A stretch of DNA of 64,000 nucleotides from Plantibacter elymi (nom. nud.) (GTDB taxonomy: Bacteria; Actinomycetota; Actinomycetes; Actinomycetales; Microbacteriaceae). Position numbers and translations under genes: made by a program. Below, piece by piece: positions 20,971-29,564 of the stretch. How positions within the stretch are numbered: position 1 is the stretch's first letter; each line of letters opens with the position of its first letter. The DNA lies in assembly GCF_900177795.1 (NCBI RefSeq), contig NZ_FXWJ01000002.1:186001-250000 (forward strand). Reading direction: 5' to 3'. The notes under the pieces are model-generated. The model made no database searches. It saw only the letters and a list, made by a program, of their open reading frames with translations, and was not told the origin of the DNA.

Positions 20971-22542
20971 CTACTGGTACTCGGGGTGCTCGTCCATCCA
21001 GGACAGCCACTTGTCGACCGCGGCCTCGTGCTCCTCCTGGGTGGTGGAGAAGATCGTCTCGCCGGAGTCGAGGTTCCAGGTGACGAAGTAGAGCCAGGGT
21101 CCGTCGGCCGGGTGCAGCGCGGCGTCGATCGCGAGGTCGCCCGGGTTCGAGATGGGTCGCACGACCATGCCCGGGTGGACGTAGGTGTTGTACGGGTTCG
21201 AAGCGTCGGCGCGCTCGGCGTCCGTGGTCGACACCCGGTGGGTGTTGCCCGTCCCGTAAGCGACCGTGGCGTCGGACTGCAGCAGACCGCTCTCCCACTG
21301 GGCCGGGTCCAGCCGATTGAGGAAGACCCGCGACACCTTGTAGTAGTCGTCGCGGAGGCCCGCCTCCTTCTGGATGAGCGAGGCCAGGACGATGGTCTTC
21401 CAACGGTCCTCGGGCTTCACACCGGCGTCGTCGAGCGCCTGGAACGACCGGTTCACGAGGGTCTGGAGGACCGCGTGCGCATCGCCGCCGTCGGGGAGGC
21501 TGTAGGTCGCCGGGAAGAGGAACCCCTCGAGCGAGGTCGCCTCGGCGGGGAGGCCGAAGGACGCGACGTCGGCGGCCGCCGCCTGGAGTTCCTCCAGCGG
21601 GATGCCGGTGCCCTCCGCGATCGACGGCAGGGCGTCCTGCTCAGCGGTGCCCTCGGGGATGACGAAAATGTCCTCCATGCGGTTCGCCTCGTCGGTCAGG
21701 GCCGCGAGGGCGGACTCTGCGCTCATCTTGAGCTTCAGCTTGTAGGCGCCCGGGAAAAACTCCGGCTGGGTGGGCTGTGCGAGGAGGAGGTCGTAGAAGG
21801 CGTCGAACGACTTCGTGACCCCCGCGTCGTGCAGGCTCGTCGCAATGTCCTCGCCGATGTCGCCCTCGTTGACCATGACGACGGCCTCGCCGCTGCCGGC
21901 ACCCTCGTAGTCGTTCGGTTCCTCCCAGCCGAGGACCTTGCGGATCTGCGGCTCGTAACTCGTCCACACGACCGCGGCGCACGCGACGAGACCCCCGACG
22001 ACGACGATCGACACGATGAGCGCGATGAGCCCGCGACGGCCACGTCGGCGCTTCGGCGGTTCCCCGCCGGCCAGCGCACGACGGCGCCCCCGATGGATCG
22101 GCTGCGGCCCGCTGTCGTTCGCCGTGTCGTCCTCAGCGAGCAGGTCCTCGAACGCGGGGATGGTCGTGGTCCTGGCCCGGGACGCCGAAGACTCGGTGTC
22201 GTCCGACTCGGGCGCACGTGAGGTCGGCGCGCTCACGGGTGTGTCGCTCGCGGCCGCCTCGCCGACGCTGGAGTCACCCGACGACGCGGCGGTCGAGGGG
22301 GCGTCGACCGATGGGGTGTCGACCGCTGAGGCGTCGGTCGGGACCGGTCCGACCGGATCGCTCGCGGCGTCTCCATCGGCGGGCTCGGACGGCGTCGAGG
22401 CGGCTTCCGCGGCCTCCCGCTGCTGACGTGCCTCGCGTCGGGACAGTGGCACCGGCTGCTCCCCCGCGGCGTTCCGTTCCGACGTGAAGAGGTCGGCGAG
22501 CGGATCGTCTGCTGAGTTGTTCTGAGGTGTCAGATTCGACAC
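20971..22542 (-). CDS. mltG: Endolytic peptidoglycan transglycosylase MltG
   Basis: 523 aa. MltG cleaves nascent glycan strands at the membrane and so sets glycan length. Residues 1-170 are a disordered cytoplasmic region rich in Ser, Thr, Asp and Pro, ending in a basic stretch (KRRRGRRG). One membrane helix follows at about 171-193 (LIALIVSIVVVGGLVACAAV). The extracellular YceG domain fills the rest, with the catalytic Glu in VLASLIQKEAG near residue 400. GTG at 22542 is the likely start; GTG at 22548 is in frame too. The alaS-ruvX-mltG-aroE order is conserved in actinobacteria. Confidence 0.95.
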   Translation of the reverse strand: MSNLTPQNNSADDPLADLFTSERNAAGEQPVPLSRREARQQREAAEAASTPSEPADGDAASDPVGPVPTDASAVDTPSVDAPSTAASSGDSSVGEAAASDTPVSAPTSRAPESDDTESSASRARTTTIPAFEDLLAEDDTANDSGPQPIHRGRRRALAGGEPPKRRRGRRGLIALIVSIVVVGGLVACAAVVWTSYEPQIRKVLGWEEPNDYEGAGSGEAVVMVNEGDIGEDIATSLHDAGVTKSFDAFYDLLLAQPTQPEFFPGAYKLKLKMSAESALAALTDEANRMEDIFVIPEGTAEQDALPSIAEGTGIPLEELQAAAADVASFGLPAEATSLEGFLFPATYSLPDGGDAHAVLQTLVNRSFQALDDAGVKPEDRWKTIVLASLIQKEAGLRDDYYKVSRVFLNRLDPAQWESGLLQSDATVAYGTGNTHRVSTTDAERADASNPYNTYVHPGMVVRPISNPGDLAIDAALHPADGPWLYFVTWNLDSGETIFSTTQEEHEAAVDKWLSWMDEHPEYQ

Positions 22543-22555
22543 AGGCACGTCCTGT

Positions 22556-23026
22556 TCACGGGTCGACGGGGCTTCCGGGGGGTCGCCCCGAGCCGCGTTC
22601 GGCGTCGAGGGCGTACTGCAAGAGTATGACGGCCGCCACCTGATCGACAATCGAGCGGGTCTGCTTCTGTCGTTTCCCAGCGGAGCGCAAGGCGCTGTGG
22701 GCGGTCACCGTCGTCAGCCGCTCGTCGACGAGACGGGCCGGGACACCGGTGATCGACCTGAGCCGGGAGGCGAACTCCCGGGCGTCCTGCGTGGACGCCG
22801 TGTCCTTCCCCGACAGGGCGATCGGGAGACCGACGACGAGCTCCACGGCGCCGAGTTCTTCGGCGATGACCGCGATCGCCCGGATGTCGGCATCGCCGCC
22901 GAGGTCGCGTGGGACCGTCTCCACCGGCGTGGCCAACAGGCCGTCGGGATCGCTTCTCGCGACCCCGACCCTGGCCTTCCCGACGTCGATCCCGAGTCGG
23001 ACTCCGCGACGGAACTCGTCCGTCAC
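22556..23026 (-). CDS. ruvX: RuvX/YqgF family RNase H-like putative Holliday junction resolvase
   Basis: 156 aa. The RNase H fold signature LGIDVGKARVGVARSDPDG carries the first catalytic Asp. ELVVGLPIALSGKDT has the conserved VGLP, LVDERLTTVTAHSALR the Glu and IVDQVAAVILLQYALD the last Asp. In E. coli YqgF takes part in pre-16S rRNA processing; the resolvase role is a prediction from fold. GTG start at 23026 is one base after the alaS stop. About 14 bases separate it from mltG. Confidence 0.95.
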   Translation of the reverse strand: MTDEFRRGVRLGIDVGKARVGVARSDPDGLLATPVETVPRDLGGDADIRAIAVIAEELGAVELVVGLPIALSGKDTASTQDAREFASRLRSITGVPARLVDERLTTVTAHSALRSAGKRQKQTRSIVDQVAAVILLQYALDAERGSGRPPGSPVDP

Positions 23027-23027
23027 G

Positions 23028-25682
23028 TCAGGCGATCTCGCGTGCGATCGCCGCGAGGGCATCGCCAAGCGCGGTGGCATCGACGCCGCCACCCTGTGCG
23101 AGGTCGTCCTTCCCACCACCGTTGCCGCCGAGGACACCGGCTGCGACCCGGACGAGGACGCCTGCCTTGAGTCCGGCGTCGCGGGCACCCTGGTTCGTCG
23201 CGACGACGATCGCGGGCTTCCCGCCGACGACCGCGCCCAGGGCGACGACCGCCGGGCTCGCGCCGAGCTGCTCGCGGAGCTGCGTGACGAGCGTCCTGAC
23301 GTCGTTCGGTGACCCGAGCTCGCCCAGGTGTTCGGCGACGAGCGACACCGGGCCGACGCGGTGAGCGGTCTGCGCCAATGCCGGGAGGCGTTCGCTCAGC
23401 CCACGGGCTTCGAACGCGGCGATCTTCTTCTCAGCGGCCTTGAGGTTCGCGACGAGTTCGGCGATGCGGTCGGGCAGCTGCTCCTTCGGCGTCTTGAGGC
23501 TGCCGGAGAGCTGTGACACGAGCGCCCGCTCGGCGGCGAGGTCGCGGAAGGCCTCGAGTCCGACGAGCGACTCCACGCGACGGTTCGTCGACCCGACGGA
23601 CGACTCGCTGACGAGGTTGATCAACCCGATCTCGGCGCTCGAGGTGACGTGGGTGCCCGCACACAGCTCACGCGACCACGGTCCGCCGATGTCGACGACG
23701 CGGACGGTCTCGCCGTACTTCTCGCCGAACAGCGCCATGGCTCCGAGCGCCTTCGCGTCGTCGAGCGCCATCTCGCGGGTGGTCACCTGCAGGTTGTCGC
23801 GGATGGCGTTGTTGGAGATCTCCTCGATCTCCGACTTCGTCGCCGGTGACAGCGGCTGGTTCCAGGTGAAGTCGAGCCGGAGATAGCCTGCCTTGTTCGA
23901 CGAACCGGACTGGTGGGCGCTGTCGCCCAACACCTGCCGGAGGGCGGCGTGGATGATGTGCGTGCCGGAGTGCGCCTGCTGCGCGCCGCGGCGGTAGCTC
24001 GCGTCGACGATGGTCGTCGCCGGTGCGTCCACGCCGACCTCACCCTGGCTCACCTGCACCTTGTGGGCGATGAGACCCTTGACCGGCTTCTGGACGTCGA
24101 GCACCTCGAGCTCGTATCCGGGACCGACGATGACGCCCTGGTCGGCCTCCTGCCCGCCGGACTCCGCGTACAGCGAGGTCTCCGCCAGGATCACCTCGGC
24201 GATGTCTCCGGCGACCGCGCGCTGCACCGGGTGTCCGCCCACGATGATGCCGAGGATGCGGCTCTCGGTCTCGAGCTCGGTGTAGCCGGTGAACACGGTC
24301 TCGCCCTTGGCGCGGATGTCGCTGTAGACCGAGAGGTCGGCGAGGACGCTCTTCTTCGCCTTCGCGTCGGCCTTCGCCCGCTGGCGCTGCGCGGTCATGA
24401 GTGAATCGAACGCGTCACGGTCGACGGAGAGGCCGGCCTCCTCCGCGATCTCGAGGGTCAGGTCGATCGGGAACCCGTAGGTGTCGTGCAGGAGGAACGC
24501 GGAGTCGCCGGCGAGGGCCGTCCGGCCCGTGCCCTTGGTCTGCTCGAGCGCGAGGTCGAGGATGGTCGTGCCGCTGGCCAGCGTCCGGAGGAAGGTCTCC
24601 TCCTCGGCGTAGGCGCTCTGCGAGATCCGGCCGAAGTCGGTCTCGACCTCGGGATAAGCGGCCTTCATGGCGTCGCGCGACGCGGAGAACAGTTCGGGGA
24701 ACGTCGCGGTGTCGACGCCGAGGAGGCGCATCGCACGGACGGTGCGTCGCATGAGGCGGCGGAGGATGTACCCGCGTCCCTCGTTCGACGGCGTGATGCC
24801 GTCGCTCATGAGCATGAGCGAGGAACGCACGTGGTCGGCAATGACGCGCATCCGGACGTCGTCGTCGTGGTCGGCGCCGTAGCGACGGCCGCTCAACTCG
24901 GCGGCGCGATCGAGGACCGGGCGCACCTGGTCGATCTCGTACATGTTCTCGACGCCCTGCTTGAGGAAGGCCACCCGCTCGAGCCCCATGCCGGTGTCGA
25001 TGTTCTTCTTCGGGAGTTCGCCGACGATGTCGAAGTCGACCTTGCCGCGGACGTTCTCGATCAGGTACTGCATGAACACGAGGTTCCAGATCTCGACGTA
25101 CCGGTCGTCGTCGGTCGCCGGGCCGCCGTCGGCTCCGTAGGCGGGACCACGGTCGAAGAAGATCTCCGAGCACGGGCCGGCCGGTCCGGGCTGACCCGTC
25201 GACCAGTAGTTCGTGTCCTTGTCGAGCCGCTGGATGCGGTGCTCGGGGAGCCCTGCGACGCGCTTCCAGAGGTCGATCGCCTCGTCGTCGTCCTTGTACA
25301 CGGTGACCCAGAGATCCTTCTCGTCGAAGGCGAGGCCGCCGCTCGACTCACTGCCGGTCAGGAGCTCCCACGCGTAGGTGATCGCGCCCTCCTTGAAGTA
25401 GTCGCCGAAGGAGAAGTTGCCGTTCATCTGGAAGAAGGTGCCGTGCCGAGGCGTCTTGCCCACCTCTTCGATGTCGTTGGTGCGGATGCACTTCTGGACG
25501 CTCGTGGCGCGGTCGAACGGCGCGGGGACGACGCCTGTGAGGTACGGCACGAACGGCACCATGCCGGCGACCGTGAAGAGGAGCGAGGGGTCGTCGCTGA
25601 CGAGAGAGGCGGAGGGGACGACGGTGTGCCCCCGATCGCCGAAGAAGGTGAGCCAGCGGGAGCGGATGTCAGCGGTGTCCAT
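23028..25682 (-). CDS. alaS: Alanyl-tRNA synthetase
   Basis: 884 aa, full length. Class II catalytic core at the N-terminus (FTVAGMVPFVPYL, RHGTFFQMNGNFSFGDYFK). The editing domain has zinc ligands in HSGTHIIHAALRQVLG and the CAGTHV motif. The C-terminal DHHA1 domain (GGNGGGKDDLAQGGG) ends the protein. It charges tRNA-Ala and clears Ser and Gly mischarges. Start ATG at 25682. It heads the alaS-ruvX-mltG-aro unit. No T-box leader was seen upstream. Confidence 0.98.
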   Translation of the reverse strand: MDTADIRSRWLTFFGDRGHTVVPSASLVSDDPSLLFTVAGMVPFVPYLTGVVPAPFDRATSVQKCIRTNDIEEVGKTPRHGTFFQMNGNFSFGDYFKEGAITYAWELLTGSESSGGLAFDEKDLWVTVYKDDDEAIDLWKRVAGLPEHRIQRLDKDTNYWSTGQPGPAGPCSEIFFDRGPAYGADGGPATDDDRYVEIWNLVFMQYLIENVRGKVDFDIVGELPKKNIDTGMGLERVAFLKQGVENMYEIDQVRPVLDRAAELSGRRYGADHDDDVRMRVIADHVRSSLMLMSDGITPSNEGRGYILRRLMRRTVRAMRLLGVDTATFPELFSASRDAMKAAYPEVETDFGRISQSAYAEEETFLRTLASGTTILDLALEQTKGTGRTALAGDSAFLLHDTYGFPIDLTLEIAEEAGLSVDRDAFDSLMTAQRQRAKADAKAKKSVLADLSVYSDIRAKGETVFTGYTELETESRILGIIVGGHPVQRAVAGDIAEVILAETSLYAESGGQEADQGVIVGPGYELEVLDVQKPVKGLIAHKVQVSQGEVGVDAPATTIVDASYRRGAQQAHSGTHIIHAALRQVLGDSAHQSGSSNKAGYLRLDFTWNQPLSPATKSEIEEISNNAIRDNLQVTTREMALDDAKALGAMALFGEKYGETVRVVDIGGPWSRELCAGTHVTSSAEIGLINLVSESSVGSTNRRVESLVGLEAFRDLAAERALVSQLSGSLKTPKEQLPDRIAELVANLKAAEKKIAAFEARGLSERLPALAQTAHRVGPVSLVAEHLGELGSPNDVRTLVTQLREQLGASPAVVALGAVVGGKPAIVVATNQGARDAGLKAGVLVRVAAGVLGGNGGGKDDLAQGGGVDATALGDALAAIAREIA

Positions 25683-25751
25683 GGTGTCCGTACGTCAGGG
25701 GTGTGCGTGTCGATGTTCGTGCGCTGCGGCGATGCCCGTCCGGGCGTGCCG

Positions 25752-25985
25752 CTACGGCTTGGTGAGGTCTTCTGCGGCGTCCTCGACGCGCGCGACGACG
25801 GTCTCCGCCGTGTCGCGCAGCTGCGCCTCGCGCTCCTTGTAGGCGTCGCCGACGGTGTCGGTGAACTCCCTGACGCGTGAGTCCAGCTCGGAGAAGAACC
25901 GCTTGCCGGACTGTGTCTTGTTGATCTCGTGGGCGACGACGAAGCCGGCGCCGATGCCGACGATCAGCCAGAACACGTTCTTCAT
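25752..25985 (-). CDS. Small single-pass membrane protein of unknown function
   Basis: 77 aa. The N-terminus NVFWLIVGIGAGFVVAHEIN (residues 3-22) is a glycine-rich hydrophobic helix with no signal peptidase site. The rest is a charged, amphipathic helix (SELDSRVREFTDTVGDAYKE and similar), like YtxH-type stress proteins, though identity is not clear. ATG at 25985 is preceded by GAGGAGTTCCCC, a good ribosome binding site. The gene lies between rpsD and alaS on the same strand, a place where Micrococcales commonly carry a similar small protein. Function is unknown. Confidence 0.8.
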   Translation of the reverse strand: MKNVFWLIVGIGAGFVVAHEINKTQSGKRFFSELDSRVREFTDTVGDAYKEREAQLRDTAETVVARVEDAAEDLTKP

Positions 25986-26083
25986 GGGGAACTCCTCATC
26001 TGCGGTGCGACCACCCGGGCGTCGCCGGGCGTACCAAGCATCCATCGTAGTCGAGCGCGGTGGACCGATGGCGTCGTACAACG

Positions 26084-26119
26084 ACGAAGAGGCACCGGCC
26101 GGAGCCGATGCCTCTTCGT
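26084..26119. terminator. Hairpin terminator downstream of rpsD
   Basis: Arms at 26084-26094 and 26109-26119 pair perfectly over 11 bp. The 14-base loop can itself pair (CCGG with CCGA-like bases). It lies 27 bases beyond the rpsD stop on the minus strand and should separate rpsD from the small membrane protein gene. Confidence 0.7.
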
Positions 26120-26145
26120 GTGGTGCCCTGAGTCGGGCCGCAGTC

Positions 26146-26775
26146 CTAGCGGGCTGCGTAGTACTCGACGACGAGCTGCACTTCGCAGGTCACGGGGACC
26201 TCGGCGCGCTTCGGGCGACGCTCGAGACGTGCCTGGAGCTTGTCGAGCTCGACCGAGAGGTACGCGGGCACCTTCGGCAGGACGTCGACGTGACCGCCGG
26301 CAGCGGCGACCTGGAAGGGCTCGGTGCCCTCGGAGCGCGGCTTGACGTGGATGAGCTGCCCCGGCTTCACGCGGAAGGACGGGCGGTCGACGAGCTGGCC
26401 GTCGACCATGATGTGGCGGTGCACGACCATCTGGCGGGCCTGAGCCGTGGTGCGGGCGAAGCCGGCACGGAGGACGAGCGCGTCGAGACGGGTCTCGAGG
26501 ATCTCGACGAGGTTCTCACCCGTCAGGCCCTGGGTGCGACGTGCCTCCTGGAAGGCGATCTTGAGCTGAGCCTCGCGGATGCCGTACTGGGCGCGCAGAC
26601 GCTGCTTCTCGCGCAGACGGACGGCGTAGTCGCTGTCTGCCTTGCGCTTGGTGCGGCCGTGCTCACCGGGAGCGTAGGGACGCTTCTCGAGGTACTTGGC
26701 GGCCTTCGGGGTGAGGGCGATGCCGAGTGCCCGCGAGAGGCGGGTCTTGCTGCGGGTACGTGACTTGGTAGACAC
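26146..26775 (-). CDS. rpsD: 30S ribosomal protein S4
   Basis: 209 aa. S4 is a primary 16S rRNA-binding protein. The N-terminal domain has SRTRSKTRLSRALGIALTPK and RPYAPGEHGRTKRKADSDY. The S4 RNA-binding motif follows (LETRLDALVLRAGFARTTAQ, then VVHRHIMVDGQLVDRPSF). No N-terminal zinc cysteines are present, so this is the Cys-free form. Here it stands alone, away from the alpha operon, as in other Micrococcales. GTG at 26775 has GAAAGGAAACC upstream as ribosome binding site. The 222-base gap upstream could hold promoter and leader. Confidence 0.98.
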   Translation of the reverse strand: MSTKSRTRSKTRLSRALGIALTPKAAKYLEKRPYAPGEHGRTKRKADSDYAVRLREKQRLRAQYGIREAQLKIAFQEARRTQGLTGENLVEILETRLDALVLRAGFARTTAQARQMVVHRHIMVDGQLVDRPSFRVKPGQLIHVKPRSEGTEPFQVAAAGGHVDVLPKVPAYLSVELDKLQARLERRPKRAEVPVTCEVQLVVEYYAAR

Positions 26776-26950
26776 GGTTTCCTTTCGATGAAGTCTCAAA
26801 CGATGAATGACCGGCGCGAAGACGCGTCGGTGATCCGGAATCACACCGGACAAAGTCAGAGGGGTCCGCCGGGGCTGTTCGGCTACAGAACACGCCCGTC
26901 GAACACGGTGATCGAGCAGCCGCGCAGTCACACCGGTTCTAGGCGGATCA

Positions 26951-26956
26951 ATACTA
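26951..26956 (-). promoter_or_regulatory. Candidate -10 box for rpsD (TAGTAT)
   Basis: On the minus strand GCTAGTATTG lies 176 bases upstream of the rpsD start, just after the rarA stop. The same GCTAGTAT context occurs before tRNA-Val(CAC) at 48224. It implies a long leader of about 165 bases, which could allow S4 autoregulation; no known S4 leader fold was recognised. Confidence 0.4.
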
Positions 26957-26997
26957 GCACGACGTCCCCCGGTCGCCGGGCCGCCGCGACCCGAGGA

Positions 26998-28449
26998 TCA
27001 CTCGCCCCGGACGATCTTCCGGAGTTTGTCCAACCGTGCCGAGATGTCGCGTTCGTGGCCGTGGTCGGTGGGCTGGTAGTACCGGACGTCGCGGAGCTCG
27101 TCGGGCAGGTACTGCTGGGCGACGACACCGATCGGGTGGTCGTGCGGGTAGCGGTAGCCCTTGCCGTGTCCGAGGCGCTTGGCGCCCGCGTAGTGGGCGT
27201 CGCGCATCGGCTTCGGCACACGTCCGAAGGCTCCGGCCCTGACGTCGGCGATGGCCTGGTCGATGGCGACGTAGGCCGCGTTCGACTTGGCGGCGGTGGC
27301 CAGGTACACCACGGCCTCGGCCAGCGGGATGCGACCCTCGGGCATGCCGATGAACTGGACGGCGTCGGCGGCCGCCACGGCGATGGGCAGCGCCTGCGGG
27401 TCGGCGATGCCGATGTCCTCGGCCGCGGAGATGATGATGCGGCGGGCGATGAAGCGCGGGTCCTCCCCCGCCTCGATCATCCGAGCGAGGTAGTGCAGCG
27501 CGGCGTCGACGTCGGATCCGCGGATGCTCTTGATGAACGCGCTGATGACGTCGTAGTGCTCGTCGCCGTTGCGGTCGTATCGGAGCAGGGCGCGGTCGAC
27601 CGCCTGCGAGACGAGCTCGTCGGTGATGACGGGACCGCGGGGCGCCCGCGTCGCGGTGTCGGAGTCGTCGTCCACCCCGTCTTCGTCGTCTTCATCATCC
27701 TCATCGCCGACGTCGAGGAGGCCCGCGTCGTCGAGATCGAGCTCGTCGGGGTCGACCGGAGCGCCGAGATCGGAGTCGGCGGCGATCGCGGCCGCCTCTA
27801 ACGCCGTCAGGGCTCGTCGGGCATCGCCGGAGGACAACTGGATGATCGCGGCGCGGGCCTCCGGCGTCACGGTGAAGCGACCCGCCAGGCCGCGCGGGTC
27901 GGTCACGGCGCGGTCGATGAGGATGCCGAGGTCGTCGTCGCTCAGCTGTTCGAGCGTGAGGAGCAGCGAACGCGACAGCAGCGGGGAGATGACGGAGAAC
28001 GACGGGTTCTCGGTCGTCGCGGCGACCAGGATGACCCAGCCGTTCTCCACGCCGGGGAGCAGGGCGTCCTGCTGCGCCTTCGTGAACCGGTGGATCTCGT
28101 CGAGGAAGAGGACGGTCGAGCTGCCGTAGAGGTCGCGGCTCGACATCGCCTCCTCCATGACCTGCCGGACGTCCTTGACGCCCGCCGTCACGGCCGAGAG
28201 CTCCACGAACCGGCGGCCGGAGCTGTGCGCGATGGCCTGCGCCAGCGTCGTCTTCCCGGTGCCCGGTGGGCCCCAGAGGATGACGGACACGGCCGCCTGC
28301 GTCCCCTCGTTGTCGCTCGCCAGGCGGACGAGCGGCGAGCCGGGACGGAGCAGATGCTGCTGGCCGGCGACCTCCTCGAGGCTGCGGGGCCGCATGCGCA
28401 CGGCGAGCGGTACCGGTGCGCCGGCGATGCCGGGTCCTCGACTGAACAT
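26998..28449 (-). CDS. rarA: RarA/MgsA-type replication-associated AAA+ ATPase
   Basis: 483 aa. RarA acts at stalled replication forks. Walker [10 protein letters not shown] at about 60-68, Walker [11 protein letters not shown] and sensor 1 [10 protein letters not shown] are intact. The C-terminal half has the family signature [20 protein letters not shown] and [21 protein letters not shown]. Between the AAA+ lid and the C-terminal domain lies an acidic insertion (about residues 225-270, including [16 protein letters not shown]) that is not typical of E. coli RarA. ATG at 28449. Upstream is a divergent promoter region shared with the peptidyl-prolyl isomerase gene. Confidence 0.95.
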   Translation of the reverse strand: MFSRGPGIAGAPVPLAVRMRPRSLEEVAGQQHLLRPGSPLVRLASDNEGTQAAVSVILWGPPGTGKTTLAQAIAHSSGRRFVELSAVTAGVKDVRQVMEEAMSSRDLYGSSTVLFLDEIHRFTKAQQDALLPGVENGWVILVAATTENPSFSVISPLLSRSLLLTLEQLSDDDLGILIDRAVTDPRGLAGRFTVTPEARAAIIQLSSGDARRALTALEAAAIAADSDLGAPVDPDELDLDDAGLLDVGDEDDEDDEDGVDDDSDTATRAPRGPVITDELVSQAVDRALLRYDRNGDEHYDVISAFIKSIRGSDVDAALHYLARMIEAGEDPRFIARRIIISAAEDIGIADPQALPIAVAAADAVQFIGMPEGRIPLAEAVVYLATAAKSNAAYVAIDQAIADVRAGAFGRVPKPMRDAHYAGAKRLGHGKGYRYPHDHPIGVVAQQYLPDELRDVRYYQPTDHGHERDISARLDKLRKIVRGE

Positions 28450-28520
28450 TCCACCAGGCTAGCCGCAGCCTGCGACACGCGGACCCGCTGCAGAACGGGG
28501 TCGCCGCCGTCGTGCGCCGT

Positions 28521-28550
28521 TTGGTCCGCGCGGAGCGCTCCCCGTAAGGT
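28521..28550 (+). promoter_or_regulatory. Candidate promoter for the peptidyl-prolyl isomerase gene (TTGGTC / TAAGGT)
   Basis: -35 TTGGTC at 28521-28526 and -10 TAAGGT at 28545-28550 with an 18-base spacer, 84 bases ahead of the GTG start. The gap is divergent (rarA on the other strand), so a promoter is required here. Confidence 0.45.
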
Positions 28551-28633
28551 TCTCCTGGGCAGTCCGCCGCGGGCGTGGTGCCAGATGACAGCGCGATGCC
28601 GCCGCTCGGCCGACGGCACCTGGAGGGAACGAC

Positions 28634-29440
28634 GTGGCAACGAGCAAGGGTCCGGACAAAGAGGCACGCGCAGCACGCGCACGGCTGCGCGCCTACAACG
28701 CCCGGCGCACCGTGCACGAGCACCGCTCCAAGCGCCGCGTCCGCGACAACGTGATCGCCGCTGCGGCGCTCGTCGTCATCCTGGCCGGTGCCACGGCTGC
28801 GCAGGTGTTCTTCTTCGCCGGCGGTCCGGGCGCCCCGGTCGCGACGCCCACCGCCTCCGCTGAGGCCGGGGCCTGCGGTGTCACCGGGGCCACCGACGGC
28901 GCGAACACCGGCGAAGTCCCCGCGAGCACCATCGCCGAGGACCGCGACTGGAGTGGCGAGATGACGATCAACGACGTCGTCATGAACCTCACCCTCGACG
29001 GCGCCTGCGCGCCGCAGGGTGTCTCCTCCTTCATCTCCCTCGCCCAGTCCGGCTTCTACGACGGCGTCACCTGCCACCGCCTCACGACGAGCGGCATCTA
29101 CGTCCTGCAGTGCGGCGACCCCGACGGCACCGGCACCGGCGGCCCCGGGTACAGCTACGGCCCGGTCGAGAACGCACCGACGGACGACGTCTACCCGGCC
29201 GGCACCATCGCCATGGCGCGCCAGGGCGGGAACGGCTACAGCAACGGTTCGCAGTTCTTCCTCGTGTACCAGGACTCGACCATCCCGTCCGACGCCGCCG
29301 GCGGCTACACCGTGCTCGGCCAGATCACGAGTGGTCTCGACCAGCTCGTCTCGGGCGTCGTGTCCGGCGGCGTCGCAGACGGCAGCGGTGACGGTGCTCC
29401 AGCGGTCCCGGCCACCATCACCTCGGTGACGGTCCAGTAG
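28634..29440 (+). CDS. Membrane-anchored cyclophilin-type peptidyl-prolyl isomerase
   Basis: 268 aa. Residues about 1-37 are basic and cytoplasmic (KEARAARARLRAYNARR). A membrane helix follows at about 38-62 (VIAAAALVVILAGATAAQVFF), then an Ala/Thr/Pro linker and an extracytoplasmic cyclophilin domain from about 105 to 265. Cyclophilin landmarks are visible: YDGVTCHRLTTSGIYVLQCG, GTIAMARQGGNGYSNGSQFF and YTVLGQITSGLDQL. Its likely role is folding of secreted proteins at proline bonds. GTG at 28634 follows GGAGGGAAC. A hairpin at 29489 probably ends the transcript. Confidence 0.93.
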   Translation: MATSKGPDKEARAARARLRAYNARRTVHEHRSKRRVRDNVIAAAALVVILAGATAAQVFFFAGGPGAPVATPTASAEAGACGVTGATDGANTGEVPASTIAEDRDWSGEMTINDVVMNLTLDGACAPQGVSSFISLAQSGFYDGVTCHRLTTSGIYVLQCGDPDGTGTGGPGYSYGPVENAPTDDVYPAGTIAMARQGGNGYSNGSQFFLVYQDSTIPSDAAGGYTVLGQITSGLDQLVSGVVSGGVADGSGDGAPAVPATITSVTVQ

Positions 29441-29488
29441 CGCGTGCAGTAACCTGCACCAGACGGAACCGACCGGCGCAAGCGGTCG

Positions 29489-29507
29489 CCCCGAGCAGGA
29501 CTCGGGG
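29489..29507 (+). terminator. Short G+C-rich hairpin after the peptidyl-prolyl isomerase gene
   Basis: CCCCGAG (29489-29495) and CTCGGGG (29501-29507) with a five-base loop, 49 bases after the stop. TAATAGGCTT follows, which includes a TAGGCT -10-like box (29511-29516) that could serve the DUF349 gene. Confidence 0.45.
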
Positions 29508-29564
29508 TAATAGGCTTGTGGATCGATCACGATCGCCACGAACGGCGGTCAACACACAGCAAGG

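Noticed and set aside
29489-29516. Riboswitch or other structured RNA ahead of the DUF349 gene
   Set aside because: Only a 7-bp hairpin and a -10-like box are present; no conserved RNA core is seen.
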